Shown here in pieces: positions 44,556 through 52,999 of a DNA stretch of 64,000 nucleotides; the stretch's first letter is position 1, and each line of letters opens with the position of its first letter. The notes under the pieces were generated by a model, which saw only the letters and a program-made list of their open reading frames with translations, was not told where the DNA came from and searched no databases. The translations under genes were made by a program, and so were the position numbers. Where the stretch lies: positions 164,327 to 228,326 of the forward strand of contig NZ_JBGCCU010000020.1 in the NCBI RefSeq assembly GCF_041261445.1, given 5' to 3'. This stretch comes from Catenulispora sp. EB89 (GTDB lineage Bacteria; Actinomycetota; Actinomycetes; Streptomycetales; Catenulisporaceae).

Positions 44556-45842
44556 ATGGGAATAGCCGAAAAACTGTTCGGGTCCGCCCGCGACCGGTTC
44601 GGAAAAGAGGTCGCGGCGCGGGTGCGGGCAGTGGACGCCGTGGCGAGCGCCGAGTACGACCCGGAGAAGTTCCAGGTCGTCTACCACGGGGCTCAGGGCA
44701 CTGAGCCGGCCGTCATCAACCTGGAGACCGTCTTCCGCGAGACCCGCGGCCGGTCGGCCGCGGCCCGCCGCGAGGCGATCGGCCGGCTGGCCGACATCGC
44801 CGCGCTGCCGCCGACCCCGCGGAACTGGGCCGAGGTGCAGGCCGATCTGCGGCCCGTGCTGCGTCCGGTGCCGGCGGACCCGAAGTTCGACATCGTCAGC
44901 CGGCCGGCCGTGCGCTACCTGGCGGAGATGCTGGTCCTCGACACGCCCTCGGCGATGCGGTACGCCGGGAAGGCCGACCTGGAGCGCTGGGGTGTGAGCG
45001 CCGACGAGGCGTTCGCGGCCGCACACCGGAACATGGCGCGCACCGTCACCACCTCGCTGGACGAGGCCCGCCGGCGCGCCGCCACCCCGAGCGGCACGAC
45101 GTCTGCGGAATCGATCCGCCTCACCGACAACGGCGACGCCTACCTGACCTCCCTGCCCCTGGTCCAGGGCTGGCTGGCGACCATCCAGCGCATCGCCGGC
45201 GCCCGGCCGCTGGCCTTCCCGGTCAGCAACAACACCCTGCTGCTGGCCTACGAGACCCAAGACGCCGCCGCCCTGACCGAGGCCTTCGACGTCGCCGAGC
45301 GCGAGTGGCGCGAGGCCTCCCGCCCGATCAGCCCGGCGCCGATGACGGTGGACGACGACGGCGAGGTGGTGCTCTACGACCCGCCGAAGGACCACCCCGC
45401 GTACGCCGCGGTCCGGCACGCGCAGATCCTGCTCGCGATGGACGCCTACGGCCCGCAGACCGAGTACCTGCGCGGCGTCGCGGGCTCCCGCGACCCGTTC
45501 CCCGCCGCGCTGAAGGGCTTCCGCAGCCCGGAGGGCGCGGAGGTCACCGGCGCCTCCTGGGCCGACGACGACACCTCGCTGCTTCCCGAGGCCGACCTCG
45601 TCATGTTCCCGGGGCGGAACGAGGAGATGCTGATGGTGCCGTGGTCCGTGGTCGTCCAAGAGGCCGGGCTGACCCCGGCCGAGGGCTACCACCCGGTGCG
45701 CTACGTCGTCGGCGGCTGGCCCGACGAGGACGTCATGGAACGCATGACGAAGCTCACCGCGGAGGCGAGGACGGAGGCCTCGAAGGCTTCGAAGGCCTCG
45801 AAGGCCGACCCGGGAACCATGGCGCAGGCTTCAGAGAGCTGA
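44556..45842 (+). CDS. Unassigned cytosolic protein (possibly DUF1444-like)
   Basis: 428 aa from ATG 44556, 8 nt after TACCGT. N-terminal helical region (ARDRFGKEVAARVRAV, VYHGAQGTEPAVINLETVF), mixed alpha/beta centre with AAHRNMARTVTTSLDEARRR and VSNNTLLLAYETQDAAALTE, and a C-terminal ADLVMFPGRNEEMLMVPWSV. The order loosely recalls DUF1444 proteins, but I am not certain. It ends in a SKASKASKAD tail coded by 9-bp repeats. Lies 43 bp after the oxidoreductase and could be its operon partner. Confidence 0.6.
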   Translation: MGIAEKLFGSARDRFGKEVAARVRAVDAVASAEYDPEKFQVVYHGAQGTEPAVINLETVFRETRGRSAAARREAIGRLADIAALPPTPRNWAEVQADLRPVLRPVPADPKFDIVSRPAVRYLAEMLVLDTPSAMRYAGKADLERWGVSADEAFAAAHRNMARTVTTSLDEARRRAATPSGTTSAESIRLTDNGDAYLTSLPLVQGWLATIQRIAGARPLAFPVSNNTLLLAYETQDAAALTEAFDVAEREWREASRPISPAPMTVDDDGEVVLYDPPKDHPAYAAVRHAQILLAMDAYGPQTEYLRGVAGSRDPFPAALKGFRSPEGAEVTGASWADDDTSLLPEADLVMFPGRNEEMLMVPWSVVVQEAGLTPAEGYHPVRYVVGGWPDEDVMERMTKLTAEARTEASKASKASKADPGTMAQASES

Positions 45843-45882
45843 CACGCCCGGACGCGGCGGGTTCGCCAGCGCTCCCGAGTGG

Positions 45883-45926
45883 TCCCGGCACCCCCGGCAC
45901 CCCCGGCACCCCCGGCACCCCCGGCG
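45883..45926. repeat. CCCCGGCAC 9-bp tandem repeat
   Basis: About five copies between the stops of convergent genes; may have formed by slippage. No coding use is evident. Confidence 0.7.
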
Positions 45927-45937
45927 ACCCCGGAGCC

Positions 45938-46969
45938 CTACCCCCGCCGCGCCGGCGCCGTCGACTGCCGCACCACCAGCTGGCTGGGCAGCAACGCCGG
46001 CACCGGCGGCACCTTCGTCCCGCGCAGCATGCCGATCAGCGTCCGGGCCGCGCGCTGGCCGAGCTCGGAGCTGAAGATCCGCACCGTGGTCAGCGCGGGC
46101 GTCAGGAGCGAGGCGGTCGGCGTGTCGTCGAACCCGACCACCGACACCTCGTGCGGCACGTCGATCCCGCGCTCGCGCAGCAGCCGCATCGCGCCGATGG
46201 CCATGGCGTCGTTGAACGCCAGCACGGCGGTCGGCGGCTCGGCGCGGTCGAACAGCCGCGCGGCGGCGGCGTGGCCGGACTCCAGCGAGAACTCGCCGGT
46301 GGCCACCAGGTCCTCGTCCAGCGGCAGGCCGGCGTCGGCGCAGGCGCGCTGGCAGCCGCGCAAGCGGGCCTGCTGCGCCAGGTTCGATGGCGCGTCGCCG
46401 GCGATCAGGGCGACGCGCCGGTGGCCCAGGGCCAGCAGGTGCTGCATCGCGCCGTACGCGCCGCTCTCGTCGTCGGGCTGGACCGAGGGCACGGCGAGGG
46501 CCACGTGCCCGATGGCGACCACCGGGTAGCCGGCCTCGACCAGCAGCTCGATGCCCTCGTCGCCCATCCCGGCCTCGACGATGACGCCGTCCACGGCGCG
46601 CCGGCGCACCATGCGGCGGTGCGCCGACAGCGCCGGGTCCTCGTCGTTGGGGCTGGAGACCAGCAGGCTGTAGTCGTTCTCGGCGACGACCCGGTCCACC
46701 CCGCCGATGGTCTGCAGGAAGTGCGCGTTCGCGAAGGTCACGTCGACCGGGAACGGCAGCACCAGGCCGATGGTGTCGGTGCGGGCGCGGGCCAGCGAGC
46801 GCGCGGCGACGCTGGGCCGGTAGTTGAGGTCTCGCATGGCGGCCAGCACCCGGTCGCGGGTCTCCGGAGCGACGCCGGCGGCGTCGTTGATGACCCGCGA
46901 GACCGTCTGGTAGGACACGCCGGCCCGGTCGGCCACGTGCCGCATGGTGATCTGTCCCGTGGATTTCAT
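45938..46969 (-). CDS. LacI family transcriptional repressor
   Basis: 343 aa from ATG 46969 (GTG 46981 four codons upstream is possible but falls in an operator). HTH ITMRHVADRAGVSYQTVSRV followed by INDAAGVAPETRDRVL; periplasmic-binding-like ligand domain from DTIGLVLPFPVDVTFANAHF to LIGMLRGTKVPPVPALLPSQ. Two copies of the 12-bp operator lie directly upstream, so it is probably autoregulated, and the same site lies in the PmoA/Gfo promoter 3.7 kb away. Confidence 0.92.
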   Translation of the reverse strand: MKSTGQITMRHVADRAGVSYQTVSRVINDAAGVAPETRDRVLAAMRDLNYRPSVAARSLARARTDTIGLVLPFPVDVTFANAHFLQTIGGVDRVVAENDYSLLVSSPNDEDPALSAHRRMVRRRAVDGVIVEAGMGDEGIELLVEAGYPVVAIGHVALAVPSVQPDDESGAYGAMQHLLALGHRRVALIAGDAPSNLAQQARLRGCQRACADAGLPLDEDLVATGEFSLESGHAAAARLFDRAEPPTAVLAFNDAMAIGAMRLLRERGIDVPHEVSVVGFDDTPTASLLTPALTTVRIFSSELGQRAARTLIGMLRGTKVPPVPALLPSQLVVRQSTAPARRG

Positions 46970-47003
46970 GTCACCGTTCACGCTAGCGCACGTGACCGTT
47001 CAC
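46970..47003. promoter_or_regulatory. Two LacI operators upstream of lacI
   Basis: GTCACCGTTCAC at 46970-46981 abuts the start codon and GTGACCGTTCAC at 46992-47003 lies 22 bp further; a TAGCGT -10 on the minus strand (complement of 46980-46985) falls between them. Binding would block the promoter. Confidence 0.7.
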
Positions 47004-47068
47004 ACCGGGCGCGGCAGCGCTCTACCAGCTACTACCGACTACTACCAGCCACTACCAGGCACCGGACC

Positions 47069-47500
47069 TCAGTCCCCGACGACCGTCCCGCCCCACTCCC
47101 CGGGGTGCACATCGCGCACGCTCTCGCAGAACTCCCAGCGGTGCCCGGCCAGGTCGTCGACCGTGAACTGGAGCTCGCCGAAAGGCTGCTCGGCCAGATC
47201 GGCGACGATGGTCGCGCCGTGGGCCGTGACCCGCTCGTACTGCGCGCGCACGTCCTCGACCCGCACCTTCAGCAAGTGGGTCTCGACGCCGTGCGTCGGC
47301 GCCGTGCGCTGCCCCCGGACGTCCGCGACGATCACGGCGCCGTCCTCGCCGATGCGCATCTGCGAGCGGTGGTCGTCACCGATCCGGATGCGCTCGGCGA
47401 ACCCGAAGACGTCCGTCAGCCACTCCACAGCGGCACGCACGTCCGGATAGACCAGCACCGGGATGACTGTCACGGACGGGATCGAACGGTTCGGCTTCAC
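47069..47500 (-). CDS. VOC/glyoxalase superfamily protein
   Basis: 143 aa. Two beta-alpha-beta-beta-beta modules: TVIPVLVYPDVRAAVEWLTD with VFGFAERIRIG, and LLKVRVEDVRAQYERVTAHG with DLAGHRWEFCE (Glu end ligand). Typical single-domain VOC protein that dimerises; metal use and substrate unknown. GTG 47500 follows TAGCTT (complement of 47507-47512) by 6 nt: leaderless. Confidence 0.85.
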   Translation of the reverse strand: MKPNRSIPSVTVIPVLVYPDVRAAVEWLTDVFGFAERIRIGDDHRSQMRIGEDGAVIVADVRGQRTAPTHGVETHLLKVRVEDVRAQYERVTAHGATIVADLAEQPFGELQFTVDDLAGHRWEFCESVRDVHPGEWGGTVVGD

Positions 47501-47518
47501 AGCCTCAAGCTACGCCAT

Positions 47519-47560
47519 GACCGGCGCGAGCGACCCCTGTAGAGGTCGCCCGCGCCGGTC
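47519..47560 (-). terminator. Hairpin terminator after the GH3 gene
   Basis: GACCGGCGCG (47519-47528) pairs with CGCGCCGGTC (47551-47560); an inner GCGACC/GGTCGC stem extends it. It lies 30 bp past the GH3 stop on the minus strand. Confidence 0.75.
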
Positions 47561-47590
47561 GCATGGTGGATCAGCGCAGGATCGATCAGC

Positions 47591-50071
47591 TCAGCTGAGC
47601 GTGAACGGCGCCGACAGATCCACGTCGTACGGCGTGGTGTCCGCCTCCTTGTCGACCTGCAGCACGTAGCCGCCGGGCTCCACGGTCGGCGGCCCCGAGG
47701 CGTCGATGTCGCCCTGGCTGCGGGCCAGCGCGGTGGCCGGGAAGGTGATCTTCACGGTCTGCGACGCCCCGGCGGCCAGCGTCACGCGGGTGAACCCGAC
47801 CAGCCGCTGCGGCGGCTCGGCGGCCGCGCTGACCGGCTGCGCCACGTACAGCGGCACGATGTCGGTGCCGTCCCGGGTGCCGGTGTTGGTGACGGTCAGC
47901 GTCGCGGTGAGCTTGCCGTGCGATGACGCGTACGGCGTCACCGACAGCGCCGAGTGGCTGAAGGTCGTGTAGGAGAGCCCGTATCCGAAGGGGTAGAGCG
48001 GGTTGTAGGAGTGGCCCGGGCCGGAGCCGGTGCTCGGGAGCTGGTCGAAGAACTTGGGCTCGTCGCCCAGCGGGGACGGCGCGCCGCCGTTGAAGTCCCC
48101 GCCGACCGCCGGGGCGTCCGAGGGCCAGCTGATCGACAGGTGCCCGCTCGGGTCGACCTTGCCGAACAGCACGTCGGCCACGGCCTGCCCGGCCTCGGTG
48201 CTGCCCTGGTAGGCCATCAGCACGGCGTTCGCCTTCTCGGCCGAGCCCAGCCCCACCGGACGGCCCGCCTCGACCACGACCACCACCGGCTTGCCGGTCG
48301 CCTCCAGCGCCGAGATCAGCGCCTGCTGGTCCGGCGGCAGGGCCGGGGCCGGGTTGTCGCCGAGCCCTTCGGCGTAGGCCTTCTCGCCGACCACCGCGAC
48401 GTACGCGTCGGTGTTCGGCGCCGCGGCGACCGCGGCGGCCTGGTCGGGGATGGACTTGGCCTGCGCGTCGGCGCCCACGATGCCGGTCAGCGCGGTGGTG
48501 CCCGGCGGGATCTGGTCCGGGGCGCCCATGCAGCACACGTGCCCGGCGCCGGCCACGCCCTGCCAGCTCACGCTCCAGCCGCCGAGCTGGTTGGTCATCG
48601 AGTCGGCGCTCGGGCCGGTGACGACCACCCGGCTGCCGGCGGCCAGCGGCAGCACGTTGTTCTGGTTGCGCAGCAGCGTGACCGACTCCTGCGCGGCCTT
48701 CAGCGTCTGGTCGCGGCCGGAGGTGACCACGGCGTCGGCGGCCGAGGCGTTCAGGCAGGGCTTGCTCGGATCGGCCACGCAGGGCTGGTCGAACAGACCG
48801 AGCTGGAACTTCATGGTGAGGATGCGGCGCACCGCGTCGTTGATCGTGGACATCTTGATCTTGCCGTCGCCGACGTCGGCGATGATCGCGGCCTGCCACT
48901 GGTCCGGGCCGTTGACCTCCATGCTCATGTCCAGGCCGGCGTTGACGGCCTCGGCGACCGCGTCCGGCAGGCTGGCGGCGATGTGGTAGGTCGTCTGCAG
49001 CGCCTGCACGTCCTGGTAGTCGCTGATGATGACGCCCTTGAAGCCCATCTGGCCGCGCAGGATGTCGGTCAGCAGGTAGTGCGAGGACGTGGCCGGCACA
49101 CCGTTGATGGACCCTGAGTCGACCATCACGGAGTCGGCGCCGGCGTTGATCGCCCCGGCGTAGGACGGCAGGATCGTGCTCTGCAGGTAACTCATCGGCA
49201 GCAGGGCCTCGTTGCGGTCATGGCCGTTGACCGACTGTGAGTACCCTGCGAAGTGCTTGACCGTCGCGCTGACGTTGAGCCCGCCGGCCGGTGCCGGGGT
49301 CTGCAGGCCGGTAACGTTTGCGGCGCCCATCGCCGCGGACAGCGCCGGCTCCTCGGCCCACGTCTCGTAGGTGCGGCCCCAGCGGTTGTCCCGCGCCAGG
49401 TCCTGCACCGGGGCGAAGGCCCACGTCCAGCCGGTGGAGCGCAGCGCCGTGGCGGTCATCGCGCCGCCGGCCTGCGCGGCCGAGGGATCCCAGGTCGCGC
49501 CCATGCCGATGGACTGCGGGAACAGCGGCGCCTGCCAGGGGTGGCCGAAGCCGTGGACGGCGTCCACGCCGAAGCTGAGCGGGATGTGCAGCCGCGAGTG
49601 GGCGATCGCGTACTGCTGGATGGTGTTGTAGTCGTTGGCCCAGTCCTGCGCGGTGTTCCCACTGGTGCCGCTGCCGGTGGTGTCGGCGGGGTTGTCGGAC
49701 CCGCCGGCCAGGATCGACCCGACGTTCTGGTCCAGGATCGCCGACTGCATGCACGCGGTGGTCGGCAGGTTGAACCCGGCCGCCCCGCAGGCCCCGCCGG
49801 AGGCGGCGGTGGCGTTGTCGACGAGCTGCTGGTCCATCTGGCCGGCCTTCTCCGGCAGCGTCATGCGCCGGAGCAGGTCGTTGACCCGCGCCGAGACGGA
49901 CGCGGTCTTGTCCAGGTACTTGGGCTGCGCGGAGTCGGCCGAGGCGCCGGTGGCGGCGTCGACCGTGGCCAGAGTGAGGGCGGCGGCCAGCGCGATCTGC
50001 GCCACGCGCCGCGTCGAGCTCGCGCGTTCACGGCTCCTGAGCGGCCGTGACCAGGGTGTTCGAGCACGCAT
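47591..50071 (-). CDS. Secreted GH3 family beta-glucosidase/glycosidase
   Basis: 826 aa. Signal peptide with Arg-rich start (MRARTPWSRPLRSRERAS) and hydrophobic VAQIALAAALTLATVDAATG. (beta/alpha)8 domain: LSFGVDAVHGFGH, VQDLARDNRWGRTYETWAEE, SATVKHFAGYSQSVNGHDRN and the nucleophile Asp in GFKGVIISDYQDV. Then the alpha/beta sandwich (SVTLLRNQNNVLPLAAGSRV, acid/base region VVGEKAYAEGLGD) and a C-terminal FnIII-like domain (VTNTGTRDGTDIVPLYV). Cleaves beta-linked glucose or xylose from oligosaccharides. ATG 50071 has GGGAG upstream; earlier in-frame starts would prefix the signal peptide unnaturally. Confidence 0.92.
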   Translation of the reverse strand: MRARTPWSRPLRSRERASSTRRVAQIALAAALTLATVDAATGASADSAQPKYLDKTASVSARVNDLLRRMTLPEKAGQMDQQLVDNATAASGGACGAAGFNLPTTACMQSAILDQNVGSILAGGSDNPADTTGSGTSGNTAQDWANDYNTIQQYAIAHSRLHIPLSFGVDAVHGFGHPWQAPLFPQSIGMGATWDPSAAQAGGAMTATALRSTGWTWAFAPVQDLARDNRWGRTYETWAEEPALSAAMGAANVTGLQTPAPAGGLNVSATVKHFAGYSQSVNGHDRNEALLPMSYLQSTILPSYAGAINAGADSVMVDSGSINGVPATSSHYLLTDILRGQMGFKGVIISDYQDVQALQTTYHIAASLPDAVAEAVNAGLDMSMEVNGPDQWQAAIIADVGDGKIKMSTINDAVRRILTMKFQLGLFDQPCVADPSKPCLNASAADAVVTSGRDQTLKAAQESVTLLRNQNNVLPLAAGSRVVVTGPSADSMTNQLGGWSVSWQGVAGAGHVCCMGAPDQIPPGTTALTGIVGADAQAKSIPDQAAAVAAAPNTDAYVAVVGEKAYAEGLGDNPAPALPPDQQALISALEATGKPVVVVVEAGRPVGLGSAEKANAVLMAYQGSTEAGQAVADVLFGKVDPSGHLSISWPSDAPAVGGDFNGGAPSPLGDEPKFFDQLPSTGSGPGHSYNPLYPFGYGLSYTTFSHSALSVTPYASSHGKLTATLTVTNTGTRDGTDIVPLYVAQPVSAAAEPPQRLVGFTRVTLAAGASQTVKITFPATALARSQGDIDASGPPTVEPGGYVLQVDKEADTTPYDVDLSAPFTLS

Positions 50072-50204
50072 CAAGGACACTCCCAGCTGTTTCGAGCTTT
50101 GATGAGTGGGGTTTTGGTGCGGCCGCAAACAATCTTGCTGATGGGGAGTCAGTCAACTGCGGGAACGGAAGGGCGTCAAGGCTCGGCGACACAACCGAAA
50201 CACC

Positions 50205-50252
50205 GGCCGCCGTGGCCGCTCCCTCGAAAGTCGGGGAGCCGCCACGGCGGCC
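50205..50252 (-). terminator. Hairpin terminator after the SPW gene
   Basis: Perfect 12-bp arms (50205-50216 and 50241-50252) 20 bp beyond the SPW stop on the minus strand. The remainder of the 200-bp gap to the GH3 start contains the GH3 promoter region. Confidence 0.78.
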
Positions 50253-50271
50253 GGGTGGGTTGGCGGACGGA

Positions 50272-50724
50272 TCAGCGCCGGGATCTGGCGGAGGCCATCG
50301 TCATGCCCTGAGTGGCCAGGCCGAGCAGCACCGCCACGGCCCCGATGACCACGTTGTTCCAGATGACGGCCTTCGGGGCGCTGTGGCCGGCGGTCACGAC
50401 CCACGGAGAGATGATCATCCAGATGCCGACCGGCACGCCGATCCAGCCGAGCCGGTACAGCCGCTCGGGCTGGAGGGCCAGGCCGAAGCCGAACGCGGCC
50501 ATCGTCAGGCCGATCACCAGGTTGTTCACGCGCACGTCGGGGTTGGCGGCCTGGAAGTGGACCGCCCACGGCGACACGGCCATGTACAGCCCGAGCAGCA
50601 CGATCAGGCCGTCCAGCGTGGAACCGCTGGGCCCGTCGATGATCTTGGCGAAGCGCTCCCGCATCTCCTTGGAATCCGGGTGCGTGGTGATGTCCGAAGC
50701 ATGCCGTGGTGCGGTTTCGGACAT
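50272..50724 (-). CDS. SPW repeat membrane protein
   Basis: 150 aa. Two SPW motifs, GLYMAVSPWAVHF and IWMIISPWVVTAG, each at the end of a membrane helix, with two more helices (LVIGLTMAAFGFGLALQP, VIGAVAVLLGLAT) define the SPW family. The N-terminal ~40 residues are cytoplasmic. Function unknown. ATG 50724 follows a GGGAAG-type site. Confidence 0.88.
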   Translation of the reverse strand: MSETAPRHASDITTHPDSKEMRERFAKIIDGPSGSTLDGLIVLLGLYMAVSPWAVHFQAANPDVRVNNLVIGLTMAAFGFGLALQPERLYRLGWIGVPVGIWMIISPWVVTAGHSAPKAVIWNNVVIGAVAVLLGLATQGMTMASARSRR

Positions 50725-50813
50725 GGCTCTCACTTCCCTTCCCGATCTTGGAATCGAGCCTTTCGCCACCAAGTATCCGCTTTTGTCCCTCGTTATTGAA
50801 GGGGGTACGGCGA

Positions 50814-51215
50814 TCAGCCGACATTCCGCTTGCCGGCGGCCGGATTGCCGGGGTCGACACCGAAGCTGATGATCCGCTGGGGGTGCAGCCGGATGATCGG
50901 GCCGGGGGCGTTCGCGTGGGAGTCCGCCGGGTTCTCGATCACCTCGGCCCGGCCCCGGATCTCCAGGCAGCGCACGACCCAGGGCTGCACGGAGGCGATG
51001 TCGTCGACGACGAAAGCGGCGGCGCCGTTCGCCGCGACGTTGCGGTACTTGCGGCTCGCGGCGAGGTCGCGGCCGCCGATGTCGATGGTGCCCAGCTCGG
51101 TGTTCACGCCGAATCCGACCGGGCTGACCTGCAGCGTCCCGTCCGGGTGCTGGGTGGCCAGGCGGCCCAGGCGCTGCTGGTCGAGGTAGGCCAGTTCGGC
51201 TTCGGTGAAGATCAT
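50814..51215 (-). CDS. PPOX-class F420-dependent oxidoreductase
   Basis: 133 aa split-barrel flavin-binding fold: YLDQQRLGRLATQHPDGTLQ, VSPVGFGVNTELGTIDIGGR and the YRNVAANGAAAFVVDDI segment match F420-dependent PPOX proteins such as Rv1155. Reduces quinone- or biliverdin-like or unknown substrates with F420H2. ATG 51215; divergent from a TetR gene (74 bp). Confidence 0.85.
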   Translation of the reverse strand: MIFTEAELAYLDQQRLGRLATQHPDGTLQVSPVGFGVNTELGTIDIGGRDLAASRKYRNVAANGAAAFVVDDIASVQPWVVRCLEIRGRAEVIENPADSHANAPGPIIRLHPQRIISFGVDPGNPAAGKRNVG

Positions 51216-51289
51216 GATGCGGCTCCGCGGGGCTCGGGACGGACGGTCGACGGTTTGTCATTCATCCAATTGAATAATAGCCTGGCGGC

Positions 51290-51958
51290 ATGTCCACCGC
51301 AGCCGAACCCACGCCTGAACCGTCGCCGCCACCATCGCTGTCACCGTCGGCAACGCCGTCACCGCGCCGGGCCGCGCCGCCGCGAGCCGCACGCGGCACG
51401 TCGGCCCAGACCCGCGAGAAGATCCTGGACGCCGCCGTCGCCGAGTTCGGCGCGAAGGGCTTCGCCGGCGCCCGGACCGCCGAGATCGCCGCCCGGGCCG
51501 GGGTGAACCAGCAGCTCATCGCCTACCACTTCGGCGGCAAGCAGGGCCTGCTCGACGAACTCCGGGCCCGCTGGGCGGCCGCGCAGAGTGCCGCCGGACC
51601 GGCCGCGACGCTGGCCGAGTCCGTGCGCGGCTACCTCGACCTGACCCTCGACCAGCCGGACTGGTCGCGGCTGGTGGTCTGGCGCGCGCTCGGCGATGCC
51701 GCGGACAGCCCGCCGGACGAGCAGTCCGAGCGCCTGCGCGGAGCCGTCGAGCGCATGCGGGCGCGCCAGGCCGACGGCGAGGTCGACGCCGACCTCGACC
51801 CGGCGTTCGCGCTGCTGCTCTGCTACGCGCTGACGTTCGCGCCGATCGCCCTCCCCCACTTCGTGCGCGACATCACCGGCCTCGATCCGCTGTCGGCGGA
51901 GTACCGCGAGCGGTGTGCCGCCGAGATCGTCAAACTCCTGACTCCCCGCGACTCCTGA
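51290..51958 (+). CDS. TetR family regulator with Pro/Ser-rich N-terminus
   Basis: 222 aa. A 35-residue Pro/Ser/Ala leader precedes the HTH (TREKILDAAVAEFGAKGFAG, TAEIAARAGVNQQLIAYHFG). ATG 51290 lies 6 nt after TAGCCT (51278-51283), leaderless; just upstream ATTCATCCAATTGAAT forms an imperfect inverted repeat that could be its operator. The reductase gene 36 bp downstream is the likely co-transcribed target. Confidence 0.88.
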   Translation: MSTAAEPTPEPSPPPSLSPSATPSPRRAAPPRAARGTSAQTREKILDAAVAEFGAKGFAGARTAEIAARAGVNQQLIAYHFGGKQGLLDELRARWAAAQSAAGPAATLAESVRGYLDLTLDQPDWSRLVVWRALGDAADSPPDEQSERLRGAVERMRARQADGEVDADLDPAFALLLCYALTFAPIALPHFVRDITGLDPLSAEYRERCAAEIVKLLTPRDS

Positions 51959-51994
51959 CTCCTGACTCTTGACTCCTCGCGAAAGGCCGAACCC

Positions 51995-52933
51995 ATGAGT
52001 TCCGCGATCGTTTTCACCGAGTACGGCGGCCCCGAGGTCCTGCGCCTCGTCGCGGCCGAGCCGCCGGCGCCGGCCGAGGGCCAGGTACGGGTCCGGGTGC
52101 GCGCCGCCGGGCTCCAGCCGGCCGATTCCCTTTTGCGCAGCGGCAGATTCCGCGCTTTCATGCCGGCTCGTTTTCCGCAGCGGCTCGGCAACGAGCTGGC
52201 CGGTGTCGTCGACGCGGTGGGGCCGGGCGTGGCCGAGTTCCAGATCGGGCAGGAGGTGCTGGGCCCGGCCGCAGCGCCCGGCGCGCACGCCGATCACGCG
52301 CTGGCCGACGCGACTCAGCTCGTGACCAAACCCTCGGGCCTGGCGTGGAGCGAGGCCGGCGCGCTGTCCGCGTCGGGGCAGACGGCGGCGACGTGTCTGT
52401 ACGACCTCGGCGTCGAGGAGGGCGACACGGTGCTGATTCACGGGGCCGCCGGAGGCGTCGGGAGCATGGCGGTGCAGATCGCCGTCGCTCAGGGCGCGCG
52501 TGTCGTCGGTACGGCGTCGGAGCGTAATCACCAGTTCCTGCGCGACATCGGCGCGGTTCCGGTGCGGTACGGACCCGGGCTCGCCGAGCGGGTGCGCGAG
52601 GCTGTGGAGCTCGCGGGGGTCGCGGGGGCACGCGTCGACGCGGCTTTCGACACCGCCGGGACCGACGACGCCTTGGCCGCCTCAGTGGAACTCGTCACGG
52701 ACGTGACCCGGATCGGCACGGTCGCCGCCGGGGCGGACGTCGAACGGTACGGGATCCGGCGGATGAGTACGCGTCGGTCGGCCGGGCAGTTGCGGGAGCT
52801 CGTCGAGCTGGCGGAGGCCGGAAAACTGCGGGTGTTCGTGCAGCGCGCGTTCGGTCTGGAGCAGGCGCGCGAAGCGTATAAGGAACTGGACGGTGGCCAC
52901 GTGCGTGGGAAACTGGTGTTCCTCATGTCCTGA
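51995..52933 (+). CDS. Zinc-independent quinone oxidoreductase (MDR family)
   Basis: 312 aa. VRVRAAGLQPADSLLRSG and FPQRLGNELAGVVDAVGPGV at the N-terminus; NADPH-binding LIHGAAGGVGSMAVQIAVAQ; no zinc-ligand Cys/His set. Reduces quinones or activated alkenes with NADPH. Follows the TetR gene after a GACTCCTGACTC repeat (51944-51975). Confidence 0.9.
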   Translation: MSSAIVFTEYGGPEVLRLVAAEPPAPAEGQVRVRVRAAGLQPADSLLRSGRFRAFMPARFPQRLGNELAGVVDAVGPGVAEFQIGQEVLGPAAAPGAHADHALADATQLVTKPSGLAWSEAGALSASGQTAATCLYDLGVEEGDTVLIHGAAGGVGSMAVQIAVAQGARVVGTASERNHQFLRDIGAVPVRYGPGLAERVREAVELAGVAGARVDAAFDTAGTDDALAASVELVTDVTRIGTVAAGADVERYGIRRMSTRRSAGQLRELVELAEAGKLRVFVQRAFGLEQAREAYKELDGGHVRGKLVFLMS

Positions 52934-52999
52934 GCACACTGGGACCCCCGGCCGGGAACGTCACAGTGAGGGCTACGAATAGGCGGGTAAGCCTCTGCT

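Noticed and set aside
45305..47542. 745-codon plus-strand frame through the 44556 gene, lacI and VOC
   Set aside because: It crosses three supported genes and their operators; composition is that of antisense Arg/Gly shadow.
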